From Gammaproteobacteria bacterium (GTDB lineage Bacteria > Pseudomonadota > Gammaproteobacteria > Pseudomonadales > Pseudohongiellaceae), in NCBI GenBank assembly GCA_029245395.1, contig JAQWPL010000029.1, positions 62,001-126,000 on the forward strand: a stretch of DNA of 64,000 bases, in the 5' to 3' direction. Below the pieces are notes generated by a model that saw only the letters and a list, made by a program, of their open reading frames with translations, was not told where the DNA came from and did not search any database. This document shows positions 33,568 through 42,603 of this stretch, piece after piece. A program made the translations under genes and the position numbers. The first letter of the stretch is position 1. Each line of letters opens with the position of its first letter.

Positions 33568-33860
33568 TGAGGCAACATAACCCACCCCATCCAGGGGCAT
33601 TTATTCATGCTACTTACATGGAACCATTTGGTCTTAGTTGCCGATACCTGGCACAACAACTGGATGTAGCACCATCCACCCTGAATAGGATTCTGATGCA
33701 AAAAAGCGGTGTTAGCCCTGAAATGGCATTACGCCTGTCCAAGGCACTGGGCCGAACTCCAGAAAGCTGGCTCAACATGCAACAAAACCGGGATTTGTGG
33801 CTAGCAAGGAAGCGAATCAAACTTATGCGGGTCAAAAAAATCAGGCTGGATGCAGCATAA
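33567..33860 (+). CDS. higA: HigA-type antitoxin
   Basis: This 97-residue XRE-family protein starts with MRQHNPPHPGAFIHATYMEP and has the HTH FGLSCRYLAQQLDVAPSTLN, then GVSPEMALRLSKALGRTPES and WLNMQQNRDLWLARKRIKLM. It matches HigA (VapI-type) antitoxins, which neutralise HigB and repress the operon. The ATG shares its A with the higB TGA. Confidence 0.92.
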   Translation: MRQHNPPHPGAFIHATYMEPFGLSCRYLAQQLDVAPSTLNRILMQKSGVSPEMALRLSKALGRTPESWLNMQQNRDLWLARKRIKLMRVKKIRLDAA

Positions 33861-34014
33861 AAGCAGCCAATATAGCACCGCGCAGGCAGCGTCACGAACG
33901 ATGTTCAGGCTAGGCAAAAGCGAGTTTGGAGGCCAAGCACAGTACTTCAGTACGGGCGCCGGCTCCGAAATCCCTTTTAACGCCGCCTGGGCGAGCGCAG
34001 TAGCTGCAGAATAC

Positions 34015-34043
34015 TTGCACTCCCCATACAAAATCCCTAGAAT
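34015..34043 (+). promoter_or_regulatory. Promoter of the rpsF operon
   Basis: TTGCAC and TAGAAT are separated by 17 bases. The leader of about 95 bases up to the rpsF ATG could hold the S6-S18 autoregulatory fold known from other bacteria, but I cannot confirm its structure. Apart from this promoter, 33861-34142 shows nothing further. Confidence 0.65.
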
Positions 34044-34142
34044 GCGCGGCTCTTATATATACATAACTCCTTGTCTCACTCAAGTACCCATAGGCTTAAA
34101 TCTTAAGAGCTTGGGGAGACTAACAAACCGAAGGGAGCGTTT

Positions 34143-34823
34143 ATGCGCCACTACGAAATCGTATTCATGGTGCATCCTGACCAGTCTGACCAGGTTGGCG
34201 GGATGTCCGAACGTTATTCAAAAATTGTCACCGACGCCGGTGGTACTGTCCATCGTCTTGAAGACTGGGGACGTCGCCAGTTAGCCTACCCGATCAATAA
34301 AATCCATAAAGCCCATTACACTCTGATGAATGTTGAGTGTGATCAGGCTTCTCTTGATGAAATCACTACTCAGTTTCGTTATAACGACGCTGTACTGCGC
34401 AACCTGGTGATCAAGCGCAAAGAAGCGGTCGTAGAGATGAGTGACATCATGAAAGCGGAAAATGAAAGCCGCGAACGCAAGGCCCGCGCCAGTGCTCGTA
34501 TGCAGGAAGAAGAATCCAGACAAGAAGCTGAAGCTAAAGCTGAGAAGGAAAAAGAAGTGATTAGTGCTGAGTCCAGCGATACAGAAGAGGCCGCTCCTGA
34601 AGAAGCTTCCACTGAAGATACGGCCGCGGAACCCGCAGCAGAAGAGGCCGCTCCTGAAGAAACAGCTGCAGAACCCGTAGCAGAAGAAGCCGCCCCTGAA
34701 GAAACAACTGCAGAACCCGTAGCAGAAGAAGCCGCTCCTGAAGTAGAGGCCACCCCTGAAGAAGAGGTCGCCGAGCCGGAAGCAGAAGAAGATGCTTCTG
34801 AAGAAACTGACAAAACGCCCTAA
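34143..34823 (+). CDS. rpsF: 30S ribosomal protein S6 with long acidic tail
   Basis: The first 105 or so residues are standard S6 ([47 protein letters not shown]). Residues of about 125-226 form a Glu/Ala/Pro-rich tail with near-repeats ([20 protein letters not shown]). S6 binds S18 in the platform of the small subunit. E. coli S6 has 131-135 residues with a short Glu tail, so this is nearly 90 residues longer. An AAGGGAG sits before the ATG. It begins the rpsF-rpsR-membrane protein-rplI operon. Confidence 0.95.
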   Translation: MRHYEIVFMVHPDQSDQVGGMSERYSKIVTDAGGTVHRLEDWGRRQLAYPINKIHKAHYTLMNVECDQASLDEITTQFRYNDAVLRNLVIKRKEAVVEMSDIMKAENESRERKARASARMQEEESRQEAEAKAEKEKEVISAESSDTEEAAPEEASTEDTAAEPAAEEAAPEETAAEPVAEEAAPEETTAEPVAEEAAPEVEATPEEEVAEPEAEEDASEETDKTP

Positions 34824-34846
34824 CCCGAATACATTGGAGAAAACCC

Positions 34847-35077
34847 ATGGCACGATTTTTCAGACGCCGTAGATTCTGCAGGTTTACTGCTGAAGGCTTC
34901 ACAGAAATTGATTACAAGGATCTGGATACCCTGAAGGCCAATATCTCGGAAACCGGCAAGATTGTACCTAGCCGGATTACCGGTACCAAGGCGCGCTATC
35001 AGCGCCAACTGGCTACTGCGATCAAACGCGCAAGATACCTGGCCCTAATACCCTATACAGATTCTCACGAAGTTTAA
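34847..35077 (+). CDS. rpsR: 30S ribosomal protein S18
   Basis: This 76-residue protein has the complete S18 pattern: [60 protein letters not shown] and [13 protein letters not shown]. It pairs with S6 in the 30S platform. It follows rpsF by 23 bases, with TTGGAG as ribosome binding site. Confidence 0.98.
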   Translation: MARFFRRRRFCRFTAEGFTEIDYKDLDTLKANISETGKIVPSRITGTKARYQRQLATAIKRARYLALIPYTDSHEV

Positions 35078-35111
35078 GGGCTAAATAGCCCTGAAACCCA
35101 ACGGGGGACGT

Positions 35112-35948
35112 ATGCGCGCCTTGGCAGAATATGTCATGCTTGGTCGCCGCCAAGCCATCATCATAGTTCTGCTGTGCGGCTTCTTCCCCTTTCTGAACTT
35201 TTTCAGTGCAGCGGTTGTTGCCCTGGTAACGTTACGCAAGGGTCGCAATGAAGGGTTAGTAATCCTGCTGTGGTCCATGTTACCCGCAGGGTCATCGTGG
35301 GCAATGGGAGATATTTCTCCCATGTTTCTGATGACAGGAACATTCGCCATGGCTATGGCACTGCGAAATACGCTGTCCTGGCAATTGGTTTTGCTGCTGG
35401 CAACGGCAATAGGATTGGCCACGCAACTGAGTCTGCTAGTTCAGACAGGTTATCAGGTGCAAATTGAGTTTATGGTCAATGACAGTTTACAGGCCCAGCT
35501 CAACCAGGATGCACAGGCTCAATATACGGCCGAGCAGATTGTTGATCTGCTGATCAGTTTTTACGGCGCCTACCACGCCTTGATGGTGACCATCTGTTTG
35601 ATGATCGGTCGCTGGTGGCAGTCGCTACTGTATAACCCGGGCGGGTTTCAGCAGGAGTTTCATAACCTGCGTATTGATCCCAGGGTAATGACTTTACTGC
35701 TGGGAGTGATCCTGGTGGGATTGATGGACATACCGCCACTGGACAGGTGGTTGCCACTGTTTTGTATAGTGCCCATGTTGGCCGGACTGGCCATTGCGCA
35801 TTACATGGTGGCTAAGAAGACGATGGGCACACCATGGCTGGTGTTGATTTACGCGACAGTGCTGATGATGGCCCCGGCCATTATTTTGTTAGGTCTGACA
35901 GACAGTTTGCTGGATTTACGTAAACGCATCGATCAGCCGAAAGAATGA
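35112..35948 (+). CDS. DUF2232-like polytopic membrane protein between rpsR and rplI
   Basis: This 278-residue protein has about seven or eight hydrophobic segments (for example QAIIIVLLCGFFPFLNFFSA, WQLVLLLATAIGLATQL, VMTLLLGVILVGLMD, WLPLFCIVPMLAGLAIAHYM and TVLMMAPAIILLGLTD). A membrane protein of this kind lies between rpsR and rplI in many pseudomonad-like bacteria. Its function is not known. GGGG is upstream of the ATG; the gene ends about 50 bases before the rplI ATG. Confidence 0.78.
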   Translation: MRALAEYVMLGRRQAIIIVLLCGFFPFLNFFSAAVVALVTLRKGRNEGLVILLWSMLPAGSSWAMGDISPMFLMTGTFAMAMALRNTLSWQLVLLLATAIGLATQLSLLVQTGYQVQIEFMVNDSLQAQLNQDAQAQYTAEQIVDLLISFYGAYHALMVTICLMIGRWWQSLLYNPGGFQQEFHNLRIDPRVMTLLLGVILVGLMDIPPLDRWLPLFCIVPMLAGLAIAHYMVAKKTMGTPWLVLIYATVLMMAPAIILLGLTDSLLDLRKRIDQPKE

Positions 35949-35997
35949 ATTGCAAGCTGCATTACCCTTTGCGGCACAGGTTATAAGAGGTAAGAAG

Positions 35998-36531
35998 ATG
36001 AACGTTATATTACTGGAAAAAATGGGCAAAATTGGCGATATAGGTGACCAGGTCACCGTCAAGTCAGGTTATGCACGCAATTACCTGTTTCCTTTTTCAA
36101 AAGCGATTCCTGCTACCAAGCAAAACGTTGCTGAATTTGAGGTCCGTAAGGATGGGCTGCTGAAAATCGCCGCTGAGAAAATGCAGGGCGAAGAAAAACG
36201 GGCAGCTATGCTTGCAGGGGTTAGTGTCACTATCGAAGCCAATGCCAGTGAAGAAGGCAAACTTTATGGGTCAGTGGGAACACGGGAAATTACCGATGCT
36301 CTTGCTACCATTGGTCATGAAATAGACAAGAGCGAAGTGGAATTACCCGATGGTGCTCTGCATGAGGTTGGCGAATACAACATTACCCTGATCCTGAGTC
36401 CTGAAGTGAATACTGAAATCAAGATAACCATTGTGGCATCAGGTGCAGGCCCGGATGCAGTCATCGAGCCCGATGAACCTGCTGTCGATGAAGCTGCTGA
36501 CGATTCTGCTGACCAAGCCGCATCTGAATAA
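35998..36531 (+). CDS. rplI: 50S ribosomal protein L9 with acidic C-terminal extension
   Basis: The ATG at 35998 follows AAGAGGTAAGA and starts MNVILLEKMGKIGDIGDQVT, the invariant L9 beginning; the linker helix and C-terminal domain follow (GTREITDALATIGHEIDKSE, LPDGALHEVGEYNITLILSP). The protein of 177 residues is about 28 longer than E. coli L9. The extra part is an Asp/Glu/Ala tail (VIEPDEPAVDEAADDSADQA). L9 stabilises 23S rRNA near the L1 stalk. A strong terminator follows. Confidence 0.96.
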   Translation: MNVILLEKMGKIGDIGDQVTVKSGYARNYLFPFSKAIPATKQNVAEFEVRKDGLLKIAAEKMQGEEKRAAMLAGVSVTIEANASEEGKLYGSVGTREITDALATIGHEIDKSEVELPDGALHEVGEYNITLILSPEVNTEIKITIVASGAGPDAVIEPDEPAVDEAADDSADQAASE

Positions 36532-36571
36532 CAGTTCAAGTTAGTAGCCCGGTATTACCGGGTAAACGCAC

Positions 36572-36603
36572 AAACCCGGATCCAAAAGATCCGGGTTTTT
36601 TAT
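36572..36603 (+). terminator. Rho-independent terminator of the rpsF operon
   Basis: AAACCCGGATC and GATCCGGGTTT pair over 11 bp around CAAAA and run into TTTTTT. Confidence 0.92.
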
Positions 36604-36673
36604 TGTCTGATTGAAAGGTTTTGGGCCCAGGTTTTTGCTTACCTCAACCCCCGGAATAGTTAGTACTCGCTAT

Positions 36674-37933
36674 TCATTGATTGCTTATAAGACGTGTCTC
36701 CCAGATCACTTGGGTGTCCAGTAAACGGGAATACACAAGCTCGCCGCCAAAGTTGGTATTGTCGAAGCCAAAGACCTCATACAAGGCCTCAAAACTGACG
36801 GGATTCTCACCTTTTAATGCTTCCATCAAGACTGCAAGACTCTCCGGGGAGGTCATCTGCTGAGCGATATTGACCAGCCCTTCATCACGCATACCGGCAA
36901 TAAGCAGAAATTGATTACCATTGGGCGCAGGGAATGCCGAGACCATGCCGTAATCTTGAAAGCTGCCATCTCCCGACAATCCGGTCGAACCTATATAGTA
37001 TTCATTGGTTTCCAGGTTGATGAGTTCATCGTAAGTAGCACCAATTGATAGCCCGGAATCTGCAAACATGAGATCCAGCAGCGTATCAACTGCGCTCAGA
37101 TAGCCCAGATAGATGAGATGGTTATTCGCCAGGTCGGCAGTGTCCAGTTCAGACATCATCTTTACACTTAACCGGTCAGCTTTGCTTCCCAGTATTGGTA
37201 CCAACCTGGCCATGGCATTGGCGATGCTTACCGGGATATAGCTCAGATCAAGGTTGTAATAATTGTCTGCTGTGGCTGGCTGACGTTGTTGAAGCTCCGC
37301 CAGTTCTTCCCTGGAATTGATATCGAATTCCCGCACCATACGCAGGACATTGCCGTTTTCATCCACTTCACCAAAAATGTAGTAATCGCCAATTACCAGC
37401 AGAATTGGTAGCTCGTCATCAAGTAAAGACTGCCAGGGCTGTGCTACAGACAATGGGGATGAAAATACCGCGGAATCCGCAAGCTCATCATCGGGAAAAA
37501 AATTCAGTATCAGTAAAAACACCACAAACGCTGCAAGCCAGGGTGTATACGAAGGCCGATCAAGGGGTTTCCCGGTGATACTGGTAGCAGGCTCTTCAGT
37601 CTCAGTGTTGGCACTGGTGGTAACAATGTATTGGCCTTTTGGAATATCAAGGCGATACTTTTCCTTAAGCCCCAGGTCAGAGTAATAAATATCCAGCTTA
37701 TTGCGTAAATGAAAAATGTGGACCCTGACAATAGAATCCTTTCCCACATCAAATTCCGCATCTTTGCCCAGTACGTCCACAGCAATAGCGGCCTCTTTGG
37801 GGCTTTGGCCCTCAAGAGTACATTCAACAAGATAACGAAGAATTGCCCCGTATTTCTTGGAACGCCCCAGCACACCACTGTTAATAATGCGTTCGGAGAG
37901 AGCATGGAGCTCGTCTGGACTAATCCCGGACAT
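36674..37933 (-). CDS. Membrane-anchored winged-helix regulator
   Basis: This 419-residue protein begins with a DNA-binding-type domain (residues of about 10-110): KKYGAILRYLVECTLEGQSP, KEAAIAVDVLGKDAEFDVGK, DSIVRVHIFHLRNKLDIYYS and YRLDIPKGQYIV. This is the winged-helix pattern found in one-component regulators. One membrane helix (SYTPWLAAFVVFLLILNFFP, about 130-148) precedes a periplasmic C-terminal domain of about 270 residues, probably a sensor. The target genes are unknown; the TonB receptor immediately upstream on the same strand is the obvious candidate. It lies between rplI and dnaB, in opposite orientation to both. Confidence 0.68.
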   Translation of the reverse strand: MSGISPDELHALSERIINSGVLGRSKKYGAILRYLVECTLEGQSPKEAAIAVDVLGKDAEFDVGKDSIVRVHIFHLRNKLDIYYSDLGLKEKYRLDIPKGQYIVTTSANTETEEPATSITGKPLDRPSYTPWLAAFVVFLLILNFFPDDELADSAVFSSPLSVAQPWQSLLDDELPILLVIGDYYIFGEVDENGNVLRMVREFDINSREELAELQQRQPATADNYYNLDLSYIPVSIANAMARLVPILGSKADRLSVKMMSELDTADLANNHLIYLGYLSAVDTLLDLMFADSGLSIGATYDELINLETNEYYIGSTGLSGDGSFQDYGMVSAFPAPNGNQFLLIAGMRDEGLVNIAQQMTSPESLAVLMEALKGENPVSFEALYEVFGFDNTNFGGELVYSRLLDTQVIWETRLISNQ

Positions 37934-38334
37934 ATTCAGGGTACTTATTCAAGCTACTATGAAAATCAGCAAAGGAAGATGTGTATTCTCACTATTTTCA
38001 GCCCGAATTCAAGCTTTTTATTAACGTTAAAGATAGCAATATCAGGGAATTTAACATTTTTATTAACGTGGAATAATTCCTTTTAAAACAAATACCTGCC
38101 AGAACATAGAGAGGAGTTGAGGCTGGATATGTAGCACCCCTGGTGCAAATACTGCAGATGGCCTGTATTTCTAAATTGGATACTATCAATGCTTGGACGA
38201 AGATTTTTTAACGTTAAATACAAGTAGCTCGATTTGCCATTTACCAGGACGTGAATACGCGGCAAGGAAGACCGTACCTATCTCCAGACAGGGTTTACTG
38301 ACGAAGAAGCCGGACAGTAAGGGGGATACTGCGC
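37934..38334. other. Intergenic region upstream of the regulator
   Basis: These 400 bases are AT-rich with no gene I can support. They separate the regulator from the TonB receptor, and should carry the regulator promoter on the minus strand. Confidence 0.5.
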
Positions 38335-38361
38335 AAAAAAAACCAGGGTATCTAGCCCTGG
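38335..38361 (-). terminator. Terminator of the TonB receptor gene
   Basis: On the minus strand CCAGGG and CCCTGG pair around CTAGATA (27 bases after the receptor stop) and are followed by eight T. Confidence 0.82.
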
Positions 38362-38386
38362 CTTGTTTTCTTTCTGCACTGCTTAC

Positions 38387-40420
38387 TCAGAATTTGTAAC
38401 TGACACCAATTCTAATGCTCTGTGGGACTGTCGCACGACTAACAGTGCAGTTTGTTATGTCACAATTAGTGTCATCCGAGGTCTGGCCCACTGGATCAAG
38501 CCCAGGCACATACGCCGGATAAAAATAAACAATTTCCTTTTTGTCTGTATCGAGCAGGTTAATCACTTCAGCATAGGCTGTCAGGTTATCCCAATGCCAC
38601 GCTCCACGCACACTGACGGTGGTCAGCGATTCTGCTCGTTGAGTGTTATCGGCGGTCAAGGCATAGGGGCCCAGATATCGCGCACGCAAGGCCAGATCCC
38701 AGTTGTCGCGACTGGCTGAAATCCCTATCTGCCCAGCTTCTTCTACGGAACCTTCCACGAATTTTCCGTCAGGATTGTTAACATAACGCGCGTCGCTTTG
38801 AGTATAGACAGCATCTACGCCCAGCCAATTCAAGGGCTGCCAGAACATGGTCAGTTCATAACCGTCCCGCTCTGAACCGCCCTTCGGCTCCACAGAGTTG
38901 GAATCACCAACAAAGATGAGTTCGCTGTCCTGATCCAGCCACCAGTAAGTGGATGTGAATTTAAAATCCCCCACTGTTAGCCTGGCGCCAAGTTCCCGGC
39001 CCTCACCAGGTGATAGACCCGCCACTGGATCAACTGTATTGATTACACCACGGGCATCATTGGAGTGAAAACCGCGCCCCCAGTTGGCATACAACTCCAG
39101 GTCATCCAGTGCCTGCCAGGCCAATGCGATTTTTGGTGACACACGACTATCGTTATCAGAGCCTGTCACACTAAGAGAATTGAGTGCTGTCGCCTCATAG
39201 TCATAATAATCGCCGCGCACACCACCAATTACTCGCAGGGAATCTGTTGCATACCAGGTAGCTTCCACAAAGGCGCCGTATGAAGCTTCCTGAATTTCGT
39301 TGGCCGCTATGTCTTCGACATAGACACCCCGATCAGTATGCTCAACGCCGATGCGGCTGCCATTATCGTAACGGAAATCACCACCACTGATTATTAGGAA
39401 ATTCATCTCTTCTATCAGGGTTTTTTCTATTTGGCCGCCTATGGTCCAGCGTTTGTCGAACTGATTGATCTGGTAGTCATAGGTGGGGTTTGAAGACATG
39501 CTCCAGTCATAATGCTGGGCGTAAAGTGTAGCGCCCCAGTCATCGCCAGTGAGTTCACTCGTCACAATCCAGCGTGAGGTTTCCCCTTCAGCGGTAGGAT
39601 CAAGAGTGCAGAATTCATCTGCACAGACTGCTGTGCCAAATGCCCGTTCAGGAACCTGCTCTGTGGGATCCCAGTCGGACTGATAGCCGGAAACTGTCAG
39701 CATGAACTGACCAAAATTGGTATCACGCAGATATTTGCTCCACAGAGAGATGTGATTCAGGTCTTCTTCTTTTTGCCAGGGCCCGTCATTCTGCTTGTAT
39801 TCACCCACAAGAGTCAGCATGCCACTCTCAAGATCCTGGGTTAGACCACCTGCCGCACGATTCCAGCCGTTTTGCCCACTTTCCAGTGAAACAAAATTAT
39901 CGTCAAGGCTGTTGATGGTGTGGATGAATGACGCTCCTGCCATGGAAAAATCACCCAGATCCGCGCGGTAGGGCCCCTTGCGATAATCAATTTGTTCAAC
40001 GGTTTCAGGAATCAGGCCATTGACGTCCAGGTAACCCTGGCCATGGCCGTGAGAGCGCAGGTTCATGGGCATGCCATCGACAAAAACCGTGTAGTCAGTG
40101 CCGTGATCCAGGTTGAAACCACGCAGGAAAAACTGGTTAGCCTTGCCGCTGCCTGAATGTTGAACAGCAACCATACCAGGCATGGACTCGAGCAATTCTG
40201 CCACCTTGAAAAGGGGACGCACTAGCAGGTCTGCGCCTCCTATGGAGCCTTCACTGGCTGCTTCCGCAGTACCCACGAGGTCGGTGTTGCGTCCAAAGAC
40301 AATGATTTCCTCGATTCCCAAATCAGTTCCGGTAGGTTGAGCTGAAACAAAAAGCGCAGAAAGCATTGCTGTGATCGGTAATACGATTTTTCCTATCATG
40401 CGACAAATTGTGTTTTTCAT
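38387..40420 (-). CDS. TonB-dependent outer membrane receptor
   Basis: The ATG at 40420 begins a signal peptide (ICRMIGKIVLPITAMLSALF, then VSA); an earlier frame start lacks one. The 677-residue product has the plug domain (EEIIVFGRNTDLVGTAEAAS, LFKVAELLESMPGMVAVQHS, QFFLRGFNLDHGTDYTVFVD, DLGDFSMAGASFIHT) and a beta-barrel of about 22 strands ending with aromatic-Lys-Phe (VPQSIRIGVSYKF). The ligand is unknown; the length is typical of siderophore, vitamin or small-molecule receptors. It lies next to a membrane regulator that may control it. Confidence 0.93.
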   Translation of the reverse strand: MKNTICRMIGKIVLPITAMLSALFVSAQPTGTDLGIEEIIVFGRNTDLVGTAEAASEGSIGGADLLVRPLFKVAELLESMPGMVAVQHSGSGKANQFFLRGFNLDHGTDYTVFVDGMPMNLRSHGHGQGYLDVNGLIPETVEQIDYRKGPYRADLGDFSMAGASFIHTINSLDDNFVSLESGQNGWNRAAGGLTQDLESGMLTLVGEYKQNDGPWQKEEDLNHISLWSKYLRDTNFGQFMLTVSGYQSDWDPTEQVPERAFGTAVCADEFCTLDPTAEGETSRWIVTSELTGDDWGATLYAQHYDWSMSSNPTYDYQINQFDKRWTIGGQIEKTLIEEMNFLIISGGDFRYDNGSRIGVEHTDRGVYVEDIAANEIQEASYGAFVEATWYATDSLRVIGGVRGDYYDYEATALNSLSVTGSDNDSRVSPKIALAWQALDDLELYANWGRGFHSNDARGVINTVDPVAGLSPGEGRELGARLTVGDFKFTSTYWWLDQDSELIFVGDSNSVEPKGGSERDGYELTMFWQPLNWLGVDAVYTQSDARYVNNPDGKFVEGSVEEAGQIGISASRDNWDLALRARYLGPYALTADNTQRAESLTTVSVRGAWHWDNLTAYAEVINLLDTDKKEIVYFYPAYVPGLDPVGQTSDDTNCDITNCTVSRATVPQSIRIGVSYKF

Positions 40421-40998
40421 AACAATTCCATTGATCCTTAATCTGCCTGAAAAATGAACCCTGCAAATGTAATGAACGCGCAAAGAAGTTCGCTACATTG
40501 CATGGATAGTTTAAGGACATATAACGCCGCTTTATCGTAATTAACTGTTCAAAACTGTTACAGAAACGTTAATGGTTTGTTAATTAGAGCAAAATAGTTT
40601 TATAAGCAATTGATTTAATGCACTAAATTACTCCCTGAAACCAGGTGCGTCACCTCCTTGATGGCGTTCGAGAGCATTTAATTATCGCCTTGCTACTCTG
40701 TTTCTCCAGGGTTATCGAGGGCTTTGCTTTTGTATGCCCGCCATCAATTTTTGCGGCCCTCCGGGGTAAGCGCTTGAGCCTGTGTCCGCTAAAATCCATG
40801 CCCTCTTCTTATGTTTTGTGTCCAACCTGTTCACTTATTGTGAGTAGCCTGTGGATTACTCTCGCAGGGCATTATTGAAGACAAATAAGCTGATAAATTT
40901 GGTGAGCGACTCAGTCCGATAGGTTAAGATTGTTGACCCGGTTCGTATGCATCGGGCCACATTTTTCACCACTAATAATCCGGAATTTTCTTCAGAGC
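40421..40998. other. Long intergenic region before dnaB
   Basis: About 580 bases contain no convincing gene; a 77-codon frame at 40645-40878 has no family features. The minus-strand promoter of the TonB receptor and the plus-strand promoter of dnaB must lie here, but I do not see clear -35/-10 pairs. Confidence 0.5.
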
Positions 40999-42513
40999 AT
41001 GGCAGAATCACCTTTCAGTGATAATAATTTTTCGGACGCCGCAATTCCTAAAGCCACCAGTCTGAAATTACCTCCCCATTCCGTCGATGCAGAGCAATCC
41101 GTACTCGGTGCACTGATGCTGGACAATGCGGCCTGGCATGATGTGGCAGAAATTCTGATTACCGAAGATTTCTATCGCAAGGAGCATCGCCTGATTTACC
41201 AAGCCATGCTGCACCAGGCAAAAGAGAGCAATCCCATTGACCTGGTTACGCTCAGTGAAGCTCTGGATAACGCCAATTCGCTGGAACAGTCAGGCGGCCT
41301 GGATTACCTGGGTGGTCTGGTGGAAAGCTCGCCAAGTACAGCGAATATTCTTGCCTACGCCAACATCATTCGTGAACGTGCCATCCTGCGAAAACTGATC
41401 AGTGCGGCTAATAATATTTCCGATAACTCTTTTAATCCTGATGGCCGCGACAGCCTGGAATTGCTGGATCTGGCAGAAAAACAGGTCTTTAACATAGCCA
41501 ATGAACGACCTCGTGACGGCGGTCCTCAGTCTGTAAATCCCTTGCTGGATGGTGCGCTGGAGAGAATAGATGCCCTGTTCAACGCGAAAGGCTCAATCAC
41601 AGGATTATCTACGGGCTTCAAGGATCTGGATGCCATGACTTCTGGACTACAGCAGTCCGACCTGGTCATTGTTGCCGGTCGGCCTTCCATGGGTAAAACC
41701 AGTTTCGCTATGAACATGGTTGAAAATGCCATTCTCGGCGATGACAAACCCATTTTGGTCTTCAGCCTGGAAATGCCAGCAGAAAGCCTGATCATTCGCA
41801 TGCTGTCTTCTATTGGCAAAATCGACCAGACCCGGATGCGCAATGGCCAGCTGGAAGAAGACGACTGGCCGCGTCTGACTGACGCCGTTAACAAGCTTAA
41901 AGACAAACCGCTTTTTATCGATGACACGCCAGGCATTAGCCCGATGGAAATACGTTCCAGGGCCAGGCGTGTCTGGCGTGAACATGGTCAGCTCGGCATG
42001 GTCATGGTGGATTACCTGCAATTGATGTCTGTTAAGGGAACCTCGGAAAACCGGACCGGTGAAATTTCTGAAATTTCCCGTGCCCTGAAAATCATGGCCA
42101 GGGAGTTTGACTGCCCGGTAGTGGCACTGTCCCAGTTAAACCGCTCTCTGGAACAGCGGCCCAATAAACGCCCTGTCATGTCAGACCTGCGTGAATCCGG
42201 TGCAATTGAACAAGACGCTGATGTCATCATGTTTGTTTATCGGGAAGAAGTTTATAACGAAGATACTGAACACAAAGGCGTTGCGGAAATTATTATCGGC
42301 AAGCAGCGTAACGGGCCTATCGGCACCAAACTGCTCAGCTTTATTGGCAAATTTACCCGGTTCGAAAATTACATGGCGGTCAATGATAACTTTGGTCACC
42401 CTGGTGGTGCGCCGGGCACTTATGGTCAAGCCTCCATGGCACCATCGTCCCAGAGCACACCCAATATTCCTCGTGATGCATTCGCTGATACCCCTTTTGA
42501 CGAGGATGATTAG
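40999..42513 (+). CDS. dnaB: Replicative DNA helicase DnaB
   Basis: The ATG at 40999 is chosen since the DnaB N-terminal pattern starts soon after (LPPHSVDAEQSVLGALMLDN). The 504-residue protein has the N-terminal primase-interaction domain and the RecA-like ATPase: DLVIVAGRPSMGKTSFAMNM (Walker A), VFSLEMPAESLIIRMLSSIG, MVMVDYLQLMS (Walker B), VVALSQLNRSLEQRPNKRPV and MSDLRESGAIEQDADVIMFV. No intein is seen. DnaB drives the replication fork. alr and radA follow on the same strand, a familiar order. Confidence 0.97.
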   Translation: MAESPFSDNNFSDAAIPKATSLKLPPHSVDAEQSVLGALMLDNAAWHDVAEILITEDFYRKEHRLIYQAMLHQAKESNPIDLVTLSEALDNANSLEQSGGLDYLGGLVESSPSTANILAYANIIRERAILRKLISAANNISDNSFNPDGRDSLELLDLAEKQVFNIANERPRDGGPQSVNPLLDGALERIDALFNAKGSITGLSTGFKDLDAMTSGLQQSDLVIVAGRPSMGKTSFAMNMVENAILGDDKPILVFSLEMPAESLIIRMLSSIGKIDQTRMRNGQLEEDDWPRLTDAVNKLKDKPLFIDDTPGISPMEIRSRARRVWREHGQLGMVMVDYLQLMSVKGTSENRTGEISEISRALKIMAREFDCPVVALSQLNRSLEQRPNKRPVMSDLRESGAIEQDADVIMFVYREEVYNEDTEHKGVAEIIIGKQRNGPIGTKLLSFIGKFTRFENYMAVNDNFGHPGGAPGTYGQASMAPSSQSTPNIPRDAFADTPFDEDD

Positions 42514-42603
42514 GTGTCCGTTAAAGCCAGGCTAAGTCTGGCAAAAAGTAGCCAACTCTTTTGAGTTATCTGAACATTTAACTATTCAACAAACAGGACA
42601 CGT

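Noticed and set aside
34281-34853. A 190-codon minus-strand frame rich in Phe/Gly opposite the S6 tail
   Set aside because: It is the complement of the repetitive Glu/Ala/Pro codons of rpsF, not a gene.
40645-40878. A 77-codon membrane-like frame before dnaB
   Set aside because: It has no convincing ribosome binding site, unusual composition and no recognisable family; it is more likely a chance frame in a long intergenic region.
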